Positions 13,092-20,453 of a stretch of 22,980 nt of DNA are shown here, one piece after another. The position numbers were made by a program, and so were the translations under genes. The notes under the pieces are model-generated. The model was not told the origin of the DNA, did not search any database, and saw only the letters and a program-made list of their open reading frames with translations. This stretch comes from a virus. Position 1 is the stretch's first letter. The number at the start of each line of letters is the position of its first letter. The stretch spans positions 1 through 22,980 of the IMG/VR virus record IMGVR_UViG_3300024264_001665; one strand, written 5' to 3'.

Positions 13092-13131
13092 AAAAATGTT
13101 TCTTGACACGAGGTTAAATTTTTGATATAAT
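13092..13131 (+). promoter_or_regulatory. Promoter P4, sigma70-like with extended -10
   Basis: TTGACA at 13103-13108 and TATAAT at 13126-13131, 17 bases apart, with TG at 13123-13124 as an extended -10. The upstream block AAAAATGTTTCTTGACA differs from that of P1 at two bases. The start point should be near 13138. It heads the unit that ends at T3 and includes SSB, nucleases and ribonucleotide reductase. Confidence 0.88.
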
Positions 13132-13537
13132 GTTATTCTATAATTGGAAAAAGATAAAAAAAGAAAGCAATGGAAGCGTCAATGATATTTTGACAATCCT
13201 GCACATCTTGACATACAAACTGCCTCCAGTTAATAGGCATGATAGAATATACAAGTTCTGGCAAAAGAGTTTTCATGGGCATAGTTTCCTTGTTAACCCT
13301 GAGCCTTTGTTTATTCAAAGAAGGAGATACTCAGATAGCGAGATTGCACAGTACGCAGGTATCGCGTCACTACGCAACTATTTCGAGTATCAAAAAACGA
13401 AAGATACCACTCTAGACCTCTTTCACTTTACAGGAAATGAGGACATAATAGAAAGCAATAGATTACTTTGGATAGAAGGGGATAGTATTCACTTCAAGTT
13501 TGAAGAAATCACAAAAGGAGAAATAAAATGGCAATAA
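13130..13537 (+). CDS. phage protein of unknown function
   Basis: A 135-residue basic protein containing LFYNWKKIKKESNGSVNDIL, HDRIYKFWQKSFHGHSFLVN and an acidic end (GDSIHFKFEEITKG). I recall proteins beginning xLxYNWKKI in marine cyanophages; the function is unknown. The start is a puzzle: the only Met in the frame is ATG 13130, which lies within the -10 of P4, before the expected transcript start, so a P4 transcript would lack it. Either transcripts from the upstream operon are used, or an alternative codon such as TTG 13190 starts a shorter form. It overlaps the SSB-like gene by ten bases. Confidence 0.65.
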   Translation: MLFYNWKKIKKESNGSVNDILTILHILTYKLPPVNRHDRIYKFWQKSFHGHSFLVNPEPLFIQRRRYSDSEIAQYAGIASLRNYFEYQKTKDTTLDLFHFTGNEDIIESNRLLWIEGDSIHFKFEEITKGEIKWQ

Positions 13538-14157
13538 GTTTTAATCAAGCCAAGGGCGAAGCCCAAAAGAACAAAATCGACAGCTACCAATATGTAGAAG
13601 GCGATAATAAAGTAAGAATGGTCGGTGACATGTTACCAAGATATGTATACTGGCTAAAAGGAGAAAATGGTAAAAATTTACCTTTCGAGTGTTTGTCATT
13701 CGACAGAAACACAGAAGCATTTACCAATGTGGAGAAAGATTGGGTAAGAGAGTATCATCCAGAGCTTAAATGCGGATGGTCTTATGCAATTCAATGTATT
13801 CATGATGGTAAAGTCAAAGTCTTAAATCTTAAGAAGAAACTACTAGAACAAGTAATGGTAGCCGCGGAAGACCTCGGAGACCCAACTGACCCTGAAACTG
13901 GGTGGGATGTATGCTTCAAAAGAGTCAAGACTGGACCAATGGCTTACAATGTTGAGTATCAATTACAAGCACTAAAATGCAAACCAAGACCTTTAACTGA
14001 AGAAGAGCAAGAGCTAATAGCAGACCTTAAGTCTATGGATGAAATCTTAACAAGACCAACTCCAGACGCTCAGAAAGAACTTCTTGACAGATTAAGAGAA
14101 GGTGCAGATAATTCAAAACCTGATGAGTCAATAAGCGACGAATTCGATATTAGTTAA
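13528..14157 (+). CDS. probable single-stranded DNA-binding protein
   Basis: A 209-residue protein with the profile of marine-phage SSB (gp32-like) proteins: an N-terminal KVRMVGDMLPRYVYWL segment, then FECLSFDR, GWSYAIQCI, GKVKVLNLKKKLLEQV, AEDLGDPTDPETGWDVCFKR and VEYQLQALKCKPRPL, consistent with an OB-fold core at about residues 15-155. A charged linker and an acidic tail (DESISDEFDIS) follow, as in SSBs that recruit polymerase and helicase through the C-terminus. It would coat exposed single strands at the fork. AAGGAG at about 13515-13520 precedes the ATG by about seven bases. It is followed by peroxiredoxin after eight bases. No zinc-binding Cys/His cluster like that of T4 gp32 is seen. 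The assignment rests on overall pattern, not on a catalytic motif. Confidence 0.75.
   Translation: MAISFNQAKGEAQKNKIDSYQYVEGDNKVRMVGDMLPRYVYWLKGENGKNLPFECLSFDRNTEAFTNVEKDWVREYHPELKCGWSYAIQCIHDGKVKVLNLKKKLLEQVMVAAEDLGDPTDPETGWDVCFKRVKTGPMAYNVEYQLQALKCKPRPLTEEEQELIADLKSMDEILTRPTPDAQKELLDRLREGADNSKPDESISDEFDIS
14084..14112 (+). promoter_or_regulatory. Possible internal promoter before peroxiredoxin
   Basis: TTCTTGACA, the same nine bases as in P1-P4, ends at 14089, and GATAAT lies at 14107-14112 with a 17-base spacer. It sits in the 3' end of the SSB-like gene, where the bases also encode protein, and the upstream A-tract is only partly kept. It could give extra transcription of peroxiredoxin and the nuclease genes. 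Confidence 0.35.
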
Positions 14158-14165
14158 GGAGAATC

Positions 14166-14687
14166 ATGATTACAGTAGGACAAAAGTTCCCTGCCTTTAC
14201 TTTGCAGGGTGTCGATAAAGACAATAACTTTGTACAAGTATCAGTTACAGAACAGTATGAGCCTTTGAAAAAGGAGTATACAGTAGTATACTTTTATCCA
14301 AAGGACTTCACTTTCATATGCCCAACAGAAATAGCGGGAATGGATATGTTAGTAGAAGAAGCTAATGTAATAGGTATTAGCGGAGACAATGAATTTTGTA
14401 AGTTAGCTTGGAAACAAGACAATGAAATAATTGGCAACATACAACATTCGTTAGCCGCAGACTGTGGTCTAGGTTTGTCTCATAAGCTTGGTATCGTAAA
14501 TGAAGAAGCTGGTGTTTGCTATAGAGCTACCTATATTATAGATAGAAATGATATAGTACAACACGTTAGTGTAAATGCACTTGACACAGGTAGAAACGCC
14601 AAAGAAGTACTTAGAACCTTACAAGCAATTAAAGCTGGTGGTCTCACTGGCTGTGCTTGGGAAGAAGGAGATGAGTTTCTAGGATGA
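14166..14687 (+). CDS. 2-Cys peroxiredoxin (AhpC-like)
   Basis: A 173-residue thiol peroxidase of the AhpC/TSA family, which reduces hydrogen peroxide and organic peroxides. The active-site motif PKDFTFICPTE carries Pro45, Thr49 and peroxidatic Cys52; Arg120 (YRATYIID) completes the site. Cys163 (LTGCAWEEGD) is in the place of the resolving cysteine, so it should be a typical 2-Cys enzyme working as dimers or decamers. Length is close to the family norm, slightly shorter than E. coli AhpC (187). No AhpF-like reductase is encoded here, so it would rely on host thioredoxin or AhpF. AAGGAG at 14156-14161 precedes the ATG. It is coupled to sbcD (ATGA). It is an auxiliary gene placed inside a DNA-replication operon, perhaps protecting the diiron reductase or the host during infection. 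Confidence 0.92.
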   Translation: MITVGQKFPAFTLQGVDKDNNFVQVSVTEQYEPLKKEYTVVYFYPKDFTFICPTEIAGMDMLVEEANVIGISGDNEFCKLAWKQDNEIIGNIQHSLAADCGLGLSHKLGIVNEEAGVCYRATYIIDRNDIVQHVSVNALDTGRNAKEVLRTLQAIKAGGLTGCAWEEGDEFLG

Positions 14688-15652
14688 TTCTATTCACGGC
14701 AGATTGGCACATTAAACTTGGTCAAAAGAATGTTCCTGTAGCATGGGCTTGCTCACGCTATCAAATGTTCTTTGAACAAATTAGAGAAATAGAAAAAGAT
14801 GTAGATTTGCACATCATTGGTGGGGACTTGTTTGACCGAGTCCCCTCAATGGATGAATTGAGCCTTTACTTTGACTTTGTAAAGGGAGTTACAAAACGAA
14901 CAATTATATTCGATGGAAATCATGAAGCTACTCGTAAGAATAAAACCTTTTTTACAAATTTAAAAAAAGCAACTACAAGTATTAATCCACTTGTAGAAGT
15001 CATAGATGAAATTTACTATGAAGAAGATTGGGCAATATTACCTTATGCTGACTTACATCAGAAGAAAAGTATAGAAAGCATAAATGCCTATTATCTATTT
15101 ACTCATGTTCGTGGAGAGATACCACCGCATGTACAACCTGAAGTAGACTTAGACAGATTTGAACACTTCACTTATGTATTTGCAGGAGACTTACACGCAC
15201 ATGAAAATACACAAAAGAATATAATATATCCTGGTAGTCCTATGACTACAAGTTTTCACAGAAACGTAGTAAAAACAGGATATTTACTTATAGATGATAA
15301 TACTCATCATTTTGATGAAGATTGGAGTTGGACTTGGCATGAGTTCGATTTACCTCAACTATTAAGAAAGACAGTAGAAACAGAAGATGAAATGATGCAA
15401 ACAGACTTTCACCATACTATCTACGAGATAGAAGGTGATGTATCAGACCTAAGTAATATCAAGAATAGTGAATTACTTGATAAAAAAGTCATAAGAAGAA
15501 AAACAGAAGCAACTTTAGTATTAGATAAAGAGATGTCAATGGAAGAAGAGCTTAATGAGTATTTAAGTTATATACTAGAGTTAAATGAAGATAAAGTTAA
15601 AAATATTTTAGGAGTGTTTAGTGATTACGCTAAAGAAGTTGCAGTGGAGTAA
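14684..15652 (+). CDS. sbcD: SbcD/Mre11-like nuclease subunit (gp47-like)
   Basis: A 322-residue metallophosphoesterase, the nuclease half of an SbcCD/Rad50-Mre11 complex that trims DNA ends and hairpins during recombination-dependent replication. The metal ligands are visible in order: Asp7 and His9 (FTADWHI), Asp48 (GGDLFD), Asn79 and His80 (DGNHE), His141 (FTHV), His171 and His173 (GDLHAHE). The segment after residue 210 is the capping/partner-binding region, rich in acidic residues and less conserved. It is shorter than E. coli SbcD (400). It shares ATGA with the peroxiredoxin stop and overlaps sbcC by 32 bases. Position and pairing match T5 D12/D13 and T4 gp47/gp46. Confidence 0.92.
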   Translation: MILFTADWHIKLGQKNVPVAWACSRYQMFFEQIREIEKDVDLHIIGGDLFDRVPSMDELSLYFDFVKGVTKRTIIFDGNHEATRKNKTFFTNLKKATTSINPLVEVIDEIYYEEDWAILPYADLHQKKSIESINAYYLFTHVRGEIPPHVQPEVDLDRFEHFTYVFAGDLHAHENTQKNIIYPGSPMTTSFHRNVVKTGYLLIDDNTHHFDEDWSWTWHEFDLPQLLRKTVETEDEMMQTDFHHTIYEIEGDVSDLSNIKNSELLDKKVIRRKTEATLVLDKEMSMEEELNEYLSYILELNEDKVKNILGVFSDYAKEVAVE

Positions 15653-17426
15653 TTGTTTTAGTTATGGTTCAGATAATGAATTAAATTTAACTGAAAGTAT
15701 AGTTACTCAATTAGTTGGTACAAATGGTACTGGTAAGTCCTCTATACCTCTCATTTTAGAGGAAGTTCTTTTCAATAAAAACTCGAAAGGAATTAAGAAA
15801 GCAGATATACCAAATCGTGAAGTCAATAATGGCTACGATATATCTTTGACTTTTGATGTAGTAGACGATAGTTATAAAATTGACGTAGTTCGTAGAGGTA
15901 ATATAAAAGTAAAACTCTATAAAAATGGAGAAGATATATCAAGCCACACAGCTACGAATACCTACAAAACATTAGAAGAAGTTATAGGAATAGACCATAA
16001 AACTTTTAGTCAGATTGTATATCAAAATACTAATGCATCCTTACAGTTTCTTACTGCTACCGATACAAATAGAAAAAGATTCCTTATAGATTTATTGCAG
16101 TTAGATAACTATGTAAAATATTTTGAAGTATTCAAAGACTTGGCAAGAAGCATTGGGTCAGAAGCTACCTTAGTGCAAGGTAAAATTGACACAATAAATA
16201 AATGGTTGTTAGATAATAAAATGGAAGATACATCACTATTATCGAAAATCGATTTACCATTTGTCTCGGAAGAAGATGACAAAACTTTACGTTCTCTTAT
16301 GATAGAATATGAAAATATCTCAGAAATCAATAAAAAAATTAATAAAAACAATTTTACAAAGGAACAGTTAAGTGAAATCGATGTTACCTCTTACAAAGAA
16401 CAATTAGAGGAATATACTAAAGATATTGATGTAGCTCCTCTAAATAAAGAAATAACTTTAGCAAAGTATAAAAGTAATGAGCATTTATCTTCTTTGAAAG
16501 AATACAATTTAATGAAAGGAGAGTGCCCTACTTGTCATCAAGATATAGATGAAGCTTTTGTACAAGAAAAAATAGAGTATCACACCACAAGAGAAAAGCA
16601 CTATAAAGAAGTAGTATTAACTTTATCAAAAGACAAAGAAGAAGCAACCAGAATAAATACTATAAGAATAGTTGCAAAAAGAAAGATAGAGGAATGGGAA
16701 GATTTATTTAGAGATATAGATAACACGCTTCCTGTAGAAATACTAGATGCGGAGCAGTTAAAGATAGATATTAATAAGCTACAAACAAAAATAAGAGAAG
16801 ATAGAGAAGCGTGGGAAACGATAGTCGCAGAGAATGAAAGAATAGAAAGACACAACACAAGAATCTCTATTATAGAAGAACAACAACAAGATTTTGAAGA
16901 CCAACTTAGTACTCTCATTGAAGAAATTAGTGAAATAGAAGAAAAACTTGGACACATAGAAATATTGAAAAAAGCATTTAGTACTAATGGACTACTTGCT
17001 TATAAGATAGAAAATTTAGTAAAAGATTTAGAAGAACTTACAAATGAGTATCTAGCAGATTTATCTGATGGAAGATTCAGTTTAGAGTTTGTTGTTTTAA
17101 ATGATAAACTAAATGTAGAAATAGATGATAATGGAAAACCAGTAGATATATTAGCTTTGAGTGCAGGGGAACTTGCAAGAGTAAACACAGCTACTCTACT
17201 CGCTATTCGTAAATTAATGAGTAGTATTTCCAAGTCAAGAATTAACGTACTATTCCTAGACGAAGTAACCAATGTGTTAGATGAACTAGGAAAAGAAAAA
17301 TTAGTAGAAATATTATTAAGAGAGGAAAATTTGAATACTTACATAGTATCACACGGTTGGACACACCCACTATTGTCCAAAATCGAAGTAATAAAAGAAG
17401 ACAAGATAAGCCATTTAGATGGTTAA
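15621..17426 (+). CDS. sbcC: SbcC/Rad50-like ATPase subunit (gp46-like)
   Basis: A 601-residue SMC-like ATPase partner of SbcD. Walker A is VGTNGTGKSS (Lys39), Q-loop region YQNTNASLQF (134-143), the zinc hook CPTC (Cys302, Cys305) sits midway between two coiled-coil arms (about 170-295 and 315-450), the ABC signature is LSAGE (513-517), Walker B is INVLFLDEV (Asp547, Glu548) and the H-loop His is 578 (IVSHGWTH). All elements of a working Rad50-type enzyme are present, with shorter arms than E. coli SbcC (1048). The start is GTG 15621, with AGGAG at 15610-15614, six bases upstream, inside sbcD. The gene overlaps the next one by eight bases. Confidence 0.93.
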   Translation: MITLKKLQWSNCFSYGSDNELNLTESIVTQLVGTNGTGKSSIPLILEEVLFNKNSKGIKKADIPNREVNNGYDISLTFDVVDDSYKIDVVRRGNIKVKLYKNGEDISSHTATNTYKTLEEVIGIDHKTFSQIVYQNTNASLQFLTATDTNRKRFLIDLLQLDNYVKYFEVFKDLARSIGSEATLVQGKIDTINKWLLDNKMEDTSLLSKIDLPFVSEEDDKTLRSLMIEYENISEINKKINKNNFTKEQLSEIDVTSYKEQLEEYTKDIDVAPLNKEITLAKYKSNEHLSSLKEYNLMKGECPTCHQDIDEAFVQEKIEYHTTREKHYKEVVLTLSKDKEEATRINTIRIVAKRKIEEWEDLFRDIDNTLPVEILDAEQLKIDINKLQTKIREDREAWETIVAENERIERHNTRISIIEEQQQDFEDQLSTLIEEISEIEEKLGHIEILKKAFSTNGLLAYKIENLVKDLEELTNEYLADLSDGRFSLEFVVLNDKLNVEIDDNGKPVDILALSAGELARVNTATLLAIRKLMSSISKSRINVLFLDEVTNVLDELGKEKLVEILLREENLNTYIVSHGWTHPLLSKIEVIKEDKISHLDG

Positions 17427-17910
17427 TCCGAGACAAAAAGGTATTCGAGGAGAGCAACAAGTAATTGCAATCCTTGATAGAGAAACCAAAGAAAAATGGG
17501 AACAAACTCCTGGGTCTGGTAGTGGAAAGATAAAGGGAGATTTAAGAGTAAATGGTAAACACAATATTTTCTGTGTAGAAGTAAAATTTTACAAGAATGT
17601 TGGGTTTGATTCAAAGATATACACACAAAAAAGTAATAATTTATTTAAGTGGTGGAGTAAGATTTGTAAACAAGCACAACAGATGAAACAAGAACCGCTT
17701 CTCGTCTTTCGTGAGAATCATGGAAAGTTTTTTGTGGCAACAACACGAAAACCCAAAAATACATTGAGATATACGCATATTGCCTGGCTGGGTGCATATA
17801 TTCTTATATTAGAACACTGGCTAGACAAAGAGGAGATTAAATTTACAAATGGCGATTTCGTTCTCAAGCCTTGGGAACCCAGCTCCGATTGGGAACTTGC
17901 TGATAGTTGA
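17419..17910 (+). CDS. PD-(D/E)XK endonuclease, Holliday-junction-resolvase-like
   Basis: A 163-residue nuclease of the restriction-endonuclease-like fold. The active-site set is Glu12 (KGIRGEQQVIAIL), Asp41 (KGDLRV) and Glu54-x-Lys56 (FCVEVKFYK), the layout of archaeal Hjc and related phage resolvases. WEQTPGSGSGKIKGD (27-41) is the Gly/Ser loop seen between the first helix and the metal site. The second half (KWWSKICKQAQQM, PLLVFREN) is the usual helix and strand of this fold. It would cut four-way junctions or branches before packaging. Placement between SbcC and the flap exonuclease corresponds to T5 D14. It overlaps sbcC by eight bases and the exonuclease by 62 bases. Confidence 0.82.
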   Translation: MVNPRQKGIRGEQQVIAILDRETKEKWEQTPGSGSGKIKGDLRVNGKHNIFCVEVKFYKNVGFDSKIYTQKSNNLFKWWSKICKQAQQMKQEPLLVFRENHGKFFVATTRKPKNTLRYTHIAWLGAYILILEHWLDKEEIKFTNGDFVLKPWEPSSDWELADS

Positions 17911-18697
17911 TGGTCTAAACATTGCATTTAGATGGAAACATCAAGGTGTATCAGACTTCAAGTATGACTATGTAAGAACTGTAGAAAGTTTAGCAAAATC
18001 ATACAACGCAGGTACAATCATAATTACTGCTGATGGCGGTAGTAGTTATAGAAAAGCTATATTACCCGAATACAAGGCAAACCGTAAAGAAAAATATGCA
18101 GAGCAGACTCCTCAAGAAGAAAAGGAATTTGCAATGTTCATGGCAGAGTTTAGTAATACACTTACTCTGTTAAAAGAAAAACATACAGTACTACAATTCA
18201 AGGGAGTTGAGGCTGATGATATAGCAGCATACATAAGTATGAATTTAGATGAGTTTAATTTTGATGAGTGTTGGATGGTTTCATCTGACCGAGATTGGGA
18301 TTTACTTATCAACGACAGAGTCTCAAGATTCAGTACTGTTACTAGAAAAGAAACAACAGTACATAACTGGGACGAACACTACGACTTTGAAATCGAAGAT
18401 TATATTACATTCAAATGTCTGACTGGCGATAAAGGGGACAATGTTCCAGGAATACCTGGAGTCGGCCCAAAACGCGCAGTACAATTAATGGAACAGTATG
18501 GCACAGTATTTGACATATATGACGCTTGTCCTATAGAAGGCAAATATAAATACATACAATCACTAAATGAAAATGCAGAGCAACTTCTAATAAATGTAGA
18601 GTTAATGGACTTAATCACTTATTCAGAAGAAGCAATTGGCAAAGATAATATTCAAGTTATAAACGAAGAAATTAAGAAAAGGCGAAAAAATGGTTAA
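17849..18697 (+). CDS. 5'-3' exonuclease / flap endonuclease (T5 D15-like)
   Basis: A 282-residue FEN-family nuclease that removes RNA primers and 5' flaps. Metal-binding acids occur at the T5 D15 spacing: Asp21 (LLIVDGLN), Asp62 (TADGG), Glu121, Asp123 and Asp124 (GVEADDIAAY), Asp147 and Asp149 (SSDRDWD), Asp194 and Asp197 (TGDKGDN). The helical arch contains LPEYKANRKEKYAEQT, nearly the T5 sequence, and the H3TH DNA-binding motif is GIPGVGPKRA (201-210). It supplies the activity absent from the PolA here. ATG 17849 overlaps the upstream nuclease by 62 bases; GAGGAG lies 13 bases before it, which is rather far. T5 D15 also has extra residues before its VDG strand, so the long start is plausible. 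It overlaps nrdA by eight bases. Confidence 0.93.
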   Translation: MAISFSSLGNPAPIGNLLIVDGLNIAFRWKHQGVSDFKYDYVRTVESLAKSYNAGTIIITADGGSSYRKAILPEYKANRKEKYAEQTPQEEKEFAMFMAEFSNTLTLLKEKHTVLQFKGVEADDIAAYISMNLDEFNFDECWMVSSDRDWDLLINDRVSRFSTVTRKETTVHNWDEHYDFEIEDYITFKCLTGDKGDNVPGIPGVGPKRAVQLMEQYGTVFDIYDACPIEGKYKYIQSLNENAEQLLINVELMDLITYSEEAIGKDNIQVINEEIKKRRKNG

Positions 18698-20453
18698 AAT
18701 AGATTATAGTAAAGACAGTATGCTTACTGAATTTAGTAAGAAAACTCTACAAGATAGATATCTTGTTGGAGATGAAAAAAGTCCTCAGGAAGCATTTGCA
18801 CGAGCTGCAGAAGCGTTTGCTGATGACGAAGCCCACGCACAGCGTATATATGACTATGCCAGTAATCTCTGGTTTATGTTTGCCACGCCTGTGTTATCAA
18901 ATGGTGGAACAAAAAGAGGATTGCCTATCAGTTGTTTTCTAAATTATGTAGATGACAGCAGAGAAGGAATCACAGGACATTACACTGAAAACGCATATCT
19001 ATCATCAATGGGTGGTGGAATCGGCGGCGGGTGGAGCGATGTTAGGTCACAAGGGACAAAAACGTCGAAAGGCTCCGAGTCAACAGGTGTAATTCCTTTT
19101 ATGAAAGTAGTAGATGCGGAAATGCTTGCATTTTCACAAGGCGTAACTCGTAGGGGAAGTTATGCATCTTATCTACATATGTCACACCCCGAAATAGAGG
19201 AGTTCTTAGATGTTAGAAAGCCTACGGGTGGAGATGTCAATAGAAAGTGTATTAATTTACATCATGGAGTAGTAATTCCTGATAAATTTATGGAGATTAT
19301 ACATAGAGCTGCTCACGAAGAAAACTTTAGTGACGACTGGGAACTTACTGACCCGCACTCAGGCGAAGTTAAGAAAGTAGTTAGTGCAAGAACACTTTGG
19401 GTAAAACTTCTACAGAATCGTATGGAGTCGGGAGAACCATACTTAATGTTTGAAGATGCTGTACAAGCAGACTTACCTGAGTTTCAGAAAAGAAAAGGAT
19501 TAAAAGTAAATCACTCTAATCTTTGTTCTGAAATCACTCTTGCAACAAATGAAGAAAGAACAGCAGTATGTTGTTTATCAAGTGTAAATCTGGAGTATTA
19601 TGACGAGTGGAAAAAACACCCTGCGTTTATTTCAGACTTAGTACGCTTTCTAGATAATGTACTTACTTACTTTATTGCCAATGCACCTGATGAATTAGAA
19701 AGAGCTCGATACAGTGCTGAAAGAGAGAGAAGTATTGGTCTCGGTGCAATGGGTTTTCACGCCTATTTACAAAAGGCAGGAATACCTTTTGAAGGGGCGA
19801 TGGCAACTGCGGCAAACTTAGAGATATTTAAACATATAAAGTCTCAGGCTCAAACAGAAACAGAAAGACTTGCAGTAGAAAAGGGTGCGTGTCCGGACGA
19901 TGATTCATGTTCAGTACGAAATGCTCATCTTCTTGCCATAGCGCCAAATGCTTCAAGTAGTATTATTTGTGGAAACACAAGCCCAAGTATTGAGCCTTAT
20001 AGAGCAAATGCTTACACACAGAAAACTAAGTCTGGTTCTTATTTAATGAAGAACAAATTTTTAGAAGAGGTACTAGAAAAGTATAGTCAGAATATCGACT
20101 CTACTTGGACAAGTATAATTACAAATAAAGGAAGCTGTCAGCATTTAGAGTTTCTTTCTGATGAAGAAAGAGAAATCTTTAAAACGGCAGTAGAAATAAA
20201 TCAGGCATGGGTAGTAGAACACGCAAGTATGAGACAGCCTTACATCTGTCAATCACAAAGTGTAAATCTATTCTTTCCACCTGATGTAAACAAAGCGGAT
20301 TTGCACAACATTCATATGTTAGCATGGGCGAAAAATATGAAGACTCTTTACTATTTACGAAGTGAAGCGATTAGTCGTGCAGATAATGTATCAAATAAAG
20401 TAAAAAGAGAGATAATCTTTGAGCAATCAGATTGTCTAAACTGCGAGGGATAA
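18690..20453 (+). CDS. nrdA: Class I ribonucleotide reductase, alpha subunit (no ATP-cone)
   Basis: This 587-residue large subunit makes deoxyribonucleotides from ribonucleoside diphosphates together with NrdB. Active-site residues are Cys82 (PISCFL), Asn277, Cys279 and Glu281 (NHSNLCSEI, the thiyl-radical Cys), Cys294 (TAVCCLSS), the Tyr pair in MKTLYYLRS for radical transfer, and the C-terminal redox pair Cys582 and Cys585 (DCLNCEG). Cellular NrdA is near 760 residues; here the N-terminal ATP-cone that shuts off the enzyme at high dATP is missing, while the substrate-specificity loop region (QGVTRRGSYASYLH) is kept. This fits a phage that wants unrestrained dNTP supply. No intein is seen. 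It overlaps the exonuclease gene by eight bases, and nrdB begins at the next base. Confidence 0.95.
   Translation: MVKIDYSKDSMLTEFSKKTLQDRYLVGDEKSPQEAFARAAEAFADDEAHAQRIYDYASNLWFMFATPVLSNGGTKRGLPISCFLNYVDDSREGITGHYTENAYLSSMGGGIGGGWSDVRSQGTKTSKGSESTGVIPFMKVVDAEMLAFSQGVTRRGSYASYLHMSHPEIEEFLDVRKPTGGDVNRKCINLHHGVVIPDKFMEIIHRAAHEENFSDDWELTDPHSGEVKKVVSARTLWVKLLQNRMESGEPYLMFEDAVQADLPEFQKRKGLKVNHSNLCSEITLATNEERTAVCCLSSVNLEYYDEWKKHPAFISDLVRFLDNVLTYFIANAPDELERARYSAERERSIGLGAMGFHAYLQKAGIPFEGAMATAANLEIFKHIKSQAQTETERLAVEKGACPDDDSCSVRNAHLLAIAPNASSSIICGNTSPSIEPYRANAYTQKTKSGSYLMKNKFLEEVLEKYSQNIDSTWTSIITNKGSCQHLEFLSDEEREIFKTAVEINQAWVVEHASMRQPYICQSQSVNLFFPPDVNKADLHNIHMLAWAKNMKTLYYLRSEAISRADNVSNKVKREIIFEQSDCLNCEG

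Noticed and set aside
18690-18760. nrdA as a truncated pseudogene because the N-terminal region is short
   Set aside because: All catalytic cysteines, the Tyr pair and the C-terminal CxxC are intact and the start overlaps the upstream gene neatly; loss of the ATP-cone is a known natural form.
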